Below are positions 5,665 to 7,076 of a stretch of DNA of 7,076 bases, piece after piece; the stretch's first letter is position 1, and the number at the start of each line of letters is the position of its first letter. Below the pieces are notes generated by a model. That model was not told where the DNA came from. It saw nothing but the letters and a program-made list of their open reading frames with translations, and did not search any database. Source of the stretch: an uncultured Eubacteriales bacterium (GTDB lineage Bacteria; Bacillota; Clostridia; Oscillospirales; CAG-272); contig CABPZV010000105.1 of NCBI GenBank assembly GCA_902462015.1, positions 1-7,076 of the forward strand. The letters are read 5' to 3'. The position numbers were made by a program, and so were the translations under genes.

Positions 5665-6492
5665 TTATTCAGCTACAGGCTCCGGCGCACTGTAATGAAC
5701 TCCCCGACTGTCCGTCTCGTATCTTATCCAATGACGGTCTTTCTCCGGAATATATCGCTCGACAAACTCGACCATTTCCGTTGGGTAATACGTAATAAAA
5801 GAATGCTCTCCCGAGTAGTTTGAATACATGTATTCGTATACATTCGCAAGAACCTCTTCGTAATTTTCAAAGTCTGTAATCTTATATCCGCTGTCCGGGG
5901 CAGTCACAAGCTCATAGAAATGGTAAAATGTGTATGCTCCGCCATCACAATAAAAATTATATGGACTTAAAAACAAGTGCATTGCTTCGCCAAGATTGTC
6001 ATTAAAAAGTGCGTCTATAAGTTCTTCCGAAAACAAATTATCATGCTCTCGCGAATAAAGTTCTACTTCTTCGCGCGAAAGCGGCATTTCGCGTATCAGA
6101 AAATACATAAGCGGAGGTTTTTCAGGTATTCGCCAAGAATTTTGACTAGGATATAACTTTTCATATTTAGAAATAGCATCTGAGACATCTCTCTTACGAG
6201 CATGATAAAAATTTTCATCTCCAGGTTTTGCACCAACACCGCTAAGTTCATCTCTGAACTTTAATTTTAACTCATCAAAATTTCCTCCACCTACCGCATT
6301 GATATCCGTTGGCTCTGCAAAGGACTCTGTATCAGAATTTGTTTTATCAATAATTACATTTTCCGTAACATGATTACCGGTCGTTTTAACCGAGTCCACG
6401 ACTTCCGTATCATCTACTGTTCCAACAGAAGAACACGAGAAAAGAAGAGCTGAACATATCATTATTGTTAAGGCAAAAATATACTTTTTCAT
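5665..6492 (-). CDS. Predicted lipoprotein of unknown function
   Basis: I do not recognise the family. The 275-residue product starts with a lipoprotein signal: Lys-Lys after Met, a hydrophobic stretch to residue 18, and a lipobox LFSC with the acylated cysteine at Cys20. Residues 21 to about 70 form a polar Asp/Thr/Glu-rich linker. The rest, about 70-275, looks like one soluble domain rich in Tyr, Phe, Glu and Asp, with local motifs such as REMPLSREEVELY, LFLSPYNFYCDGGAYTFYHFYELV and ENYEEVLANVYEYMYSNYSGEHS. One further cysteine lies in NFYCDGG. It should be exported and anchored on the outer face of the membrane. Initiation is well supported by AGAAAGGA ending 6 nt before the ATG. It lies 77 nt after the M23 peptidase gene on the same strand, so the two may be co-transcribed and act together on the envelope; that link is inference. 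Confidence 0.82.
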   Translation of the reverse strand: MKKYIFALTIMICSALLFSCSSVGTVDDTEVVDSVKTTGNHVTENVIIDKTNSDTESFAEPTDINAVGGGNFDELKLKFRDELSGVGAKPGDENFYHARKRDVSDAISKYEKLYPSQNSWRIPEKPPLMYFLIREMPLSREEVELYSREHDNLFSEELIDALFNDNLGEAMHLFLSPYNFYCDGGAYTFYHFYELVTAPDSGYKITDFENYEEVLANVYEYMYSNYSGEHSFITYYPTEMVEFVERYIPEKDRHWIRYETDSRGVHYSAPEPVAE

Positions 6493-6569
6493 AATAATTC
6501 CTTTCTAAAAAATCAATTGTTTTAATTCTGCAAATTTGCTTAATTTAATTCGGATTTCTTTGCGTAATC

Positions 6570-7076
6570 TTAATACTGAATAAAAGTTAAACCAATATCG
6601 TTTACACAATATAGCGTAAGAGGATCAAACGTATTCCATGCATAGCGTGTTGAATAACCTCCATTTTTAAGAAATACATCACTTCCGTCTGTTATAAGAG
6701 CCATATGCAAGTGCGGCGAATTAGGTGAACCGGTTTGCCCAGTTCTCCCTATTAACTCTCCTTTAGATATCTGATATGTAGTAGAATGTAAATTTGAATT
6801 TGTCTCATCGACATTTTCTGCCAGATGCTGATAAAGAATCCGCAGCTTAGTATTCGAATTATACACATACTCGTCCGTTTCAATTACAGCATAATACCCA
6901 CAAGAATACTTATCATCATAGTTATGATTAACGCATCTTCCCGTAGAAATTGAACGCAATTCAGTTCTTTCATCAGCCGGAATATCAATACCGCTGTGAA
7001 AGGCGTATGAACCAAGGTCTCTGTATCCATATGCAGAAGACACACTCTTGGGTCCTATCGGCCAGGAAAAGCCAAG
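6570..7076 (-). CDS. M23 family zinc metallopeptidase, C-terminal 168 residues (5' end off right edge)
   Basis: LytM/peptidase M23 enzymes cut peptide cross-bridges in peptidoglycan. The frame stays open from the stop at 6570 to the right edge and the edge residues (WPIGPKSVSSAYGYRD) are already typical of the start of the M23 fold, so the GTG at 7043 is an internal valine, not the start. Counting from the edge, HSGID supplies zinc ligands His27 and Asp31, LYQHL has the conserved His84, and SPHLHMAL carries His122 and the zinc ligand His124. All metal-binding residues are present, so it should be active, unlike degenerate LytM adaptors. The catalytic domain lies at the extreme C terminus and the protein ends about 45 residues after HLH. 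Any signal peptide, membrane segment or SH3/LysM domain would lie outside the window. SpoIIQ-like and general cell-wall roles both remain possible; nothing visible specifically marks it as SpoIIQ. Confidence 0.92.
   Translation of the reverse strand, partial: LGFSWPIGPKSVSSAYGYRDLGSYAFHSGIDIPADERTELRSISTGRCVNHNYDDKYSCGYYAVIETDEYVYNSNTKLRILYQHLAENVDETNSNLHSTTYQISKGELIGRTGQTGSPNSPHLHMALITDGSDVFLKNGGYSTRYAWNTFDPLTLYCVNDIGLTFIQY

Noticed and set aside
6530..6539. GCAAATTTGC palindrome between the M23 peptidase and lipoprotein genes
   Set aside because: It is short and A/T-rich, likely to arise by chance in this composition, with no sign of a promoter beside it.
7041..7043. GTG as the start of the M23 peptidase
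   Set aside because: The frame remains open upstream to the edge and those residues (WPIGPKS) fit the M23 fold, so the gene is cut by the window.

Overview
The window looks like a chromosomal segment of an anaerobic, endospore-forming member of the Clostridia, possibly a gut Oscillospirales/Ruminococcaceae-type lineage. Two things point that way: a complete spoIIA (sigma-F) sporulation operon, and the gene order miaB - YlbF/YmcA family - mutS, which parallels ymcB(miaB)-ymcA-cotE-mutS of Bacillus subtilis. A cotE-like gene is absent here. Shine-Dalgarno sequences are Firmicutes-like (AAAGG, GGAG), and the intergenic DNA is very AT-rich. The genus is inferred from protein style only.

Layout, left to right. 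(1) 1-3486, minus strand: miaB (tRNA methylthiotransferase), a small YlbF/YmcA-family protein with a cysteine-rich tail, then mutS, which runs off the left edge before its ATPase domain. (2) 3487-3863: an AT-rich divergent intergenic region. It carries a promoter-like TTGACA/TATAAT pair with an unusual 21-nt spacer, an inverted repeat in the presumed 5' leader, and a weak small-ORF candidate. (3) 3864-5481, plus strand: spoIIAA (anti-anti-sigma), spoIIAB (anti-sigma kinase) and sigF, followed by a strong intrinsic terminator at 5490-5536. (4) 5665-7076, minus strand and convergent with sigF: an uncharacterised predicted lipoprotein, preceded in its transcription direction by an M23 zinc metallopeptidase gene that runs off the right edge.

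How the genes work together. SpoIIAB binds and inhibits sigma-F and phosphorylates SpoIIAA; unphosphorylated SpoIIAA displaces sigma-F, switching on the forespore programme. The key SpoIIAA serine and the SpoIIAB ATP-site and contact residues are all present, so the switch looks intact. The YlbF/YmcA protein belongs to the family that, in B. subtilis, forms the Fe-S-binding Ric complex acting on RNase Y and the Spo0A phosphorelay, so two sporulation-related loci lie back to back. The M23 peptidase/lipoprotein pair looks like an envelope module of unknown role.

I see no mobile element, CRISPR array, tRNA or rRNA. Most of the window is ordinary core genome. The least-described elements are the long-spacer promoter, the C-x3-C-x2-C-x2-C-H tail, and the peptidase/lipoprotein pair.
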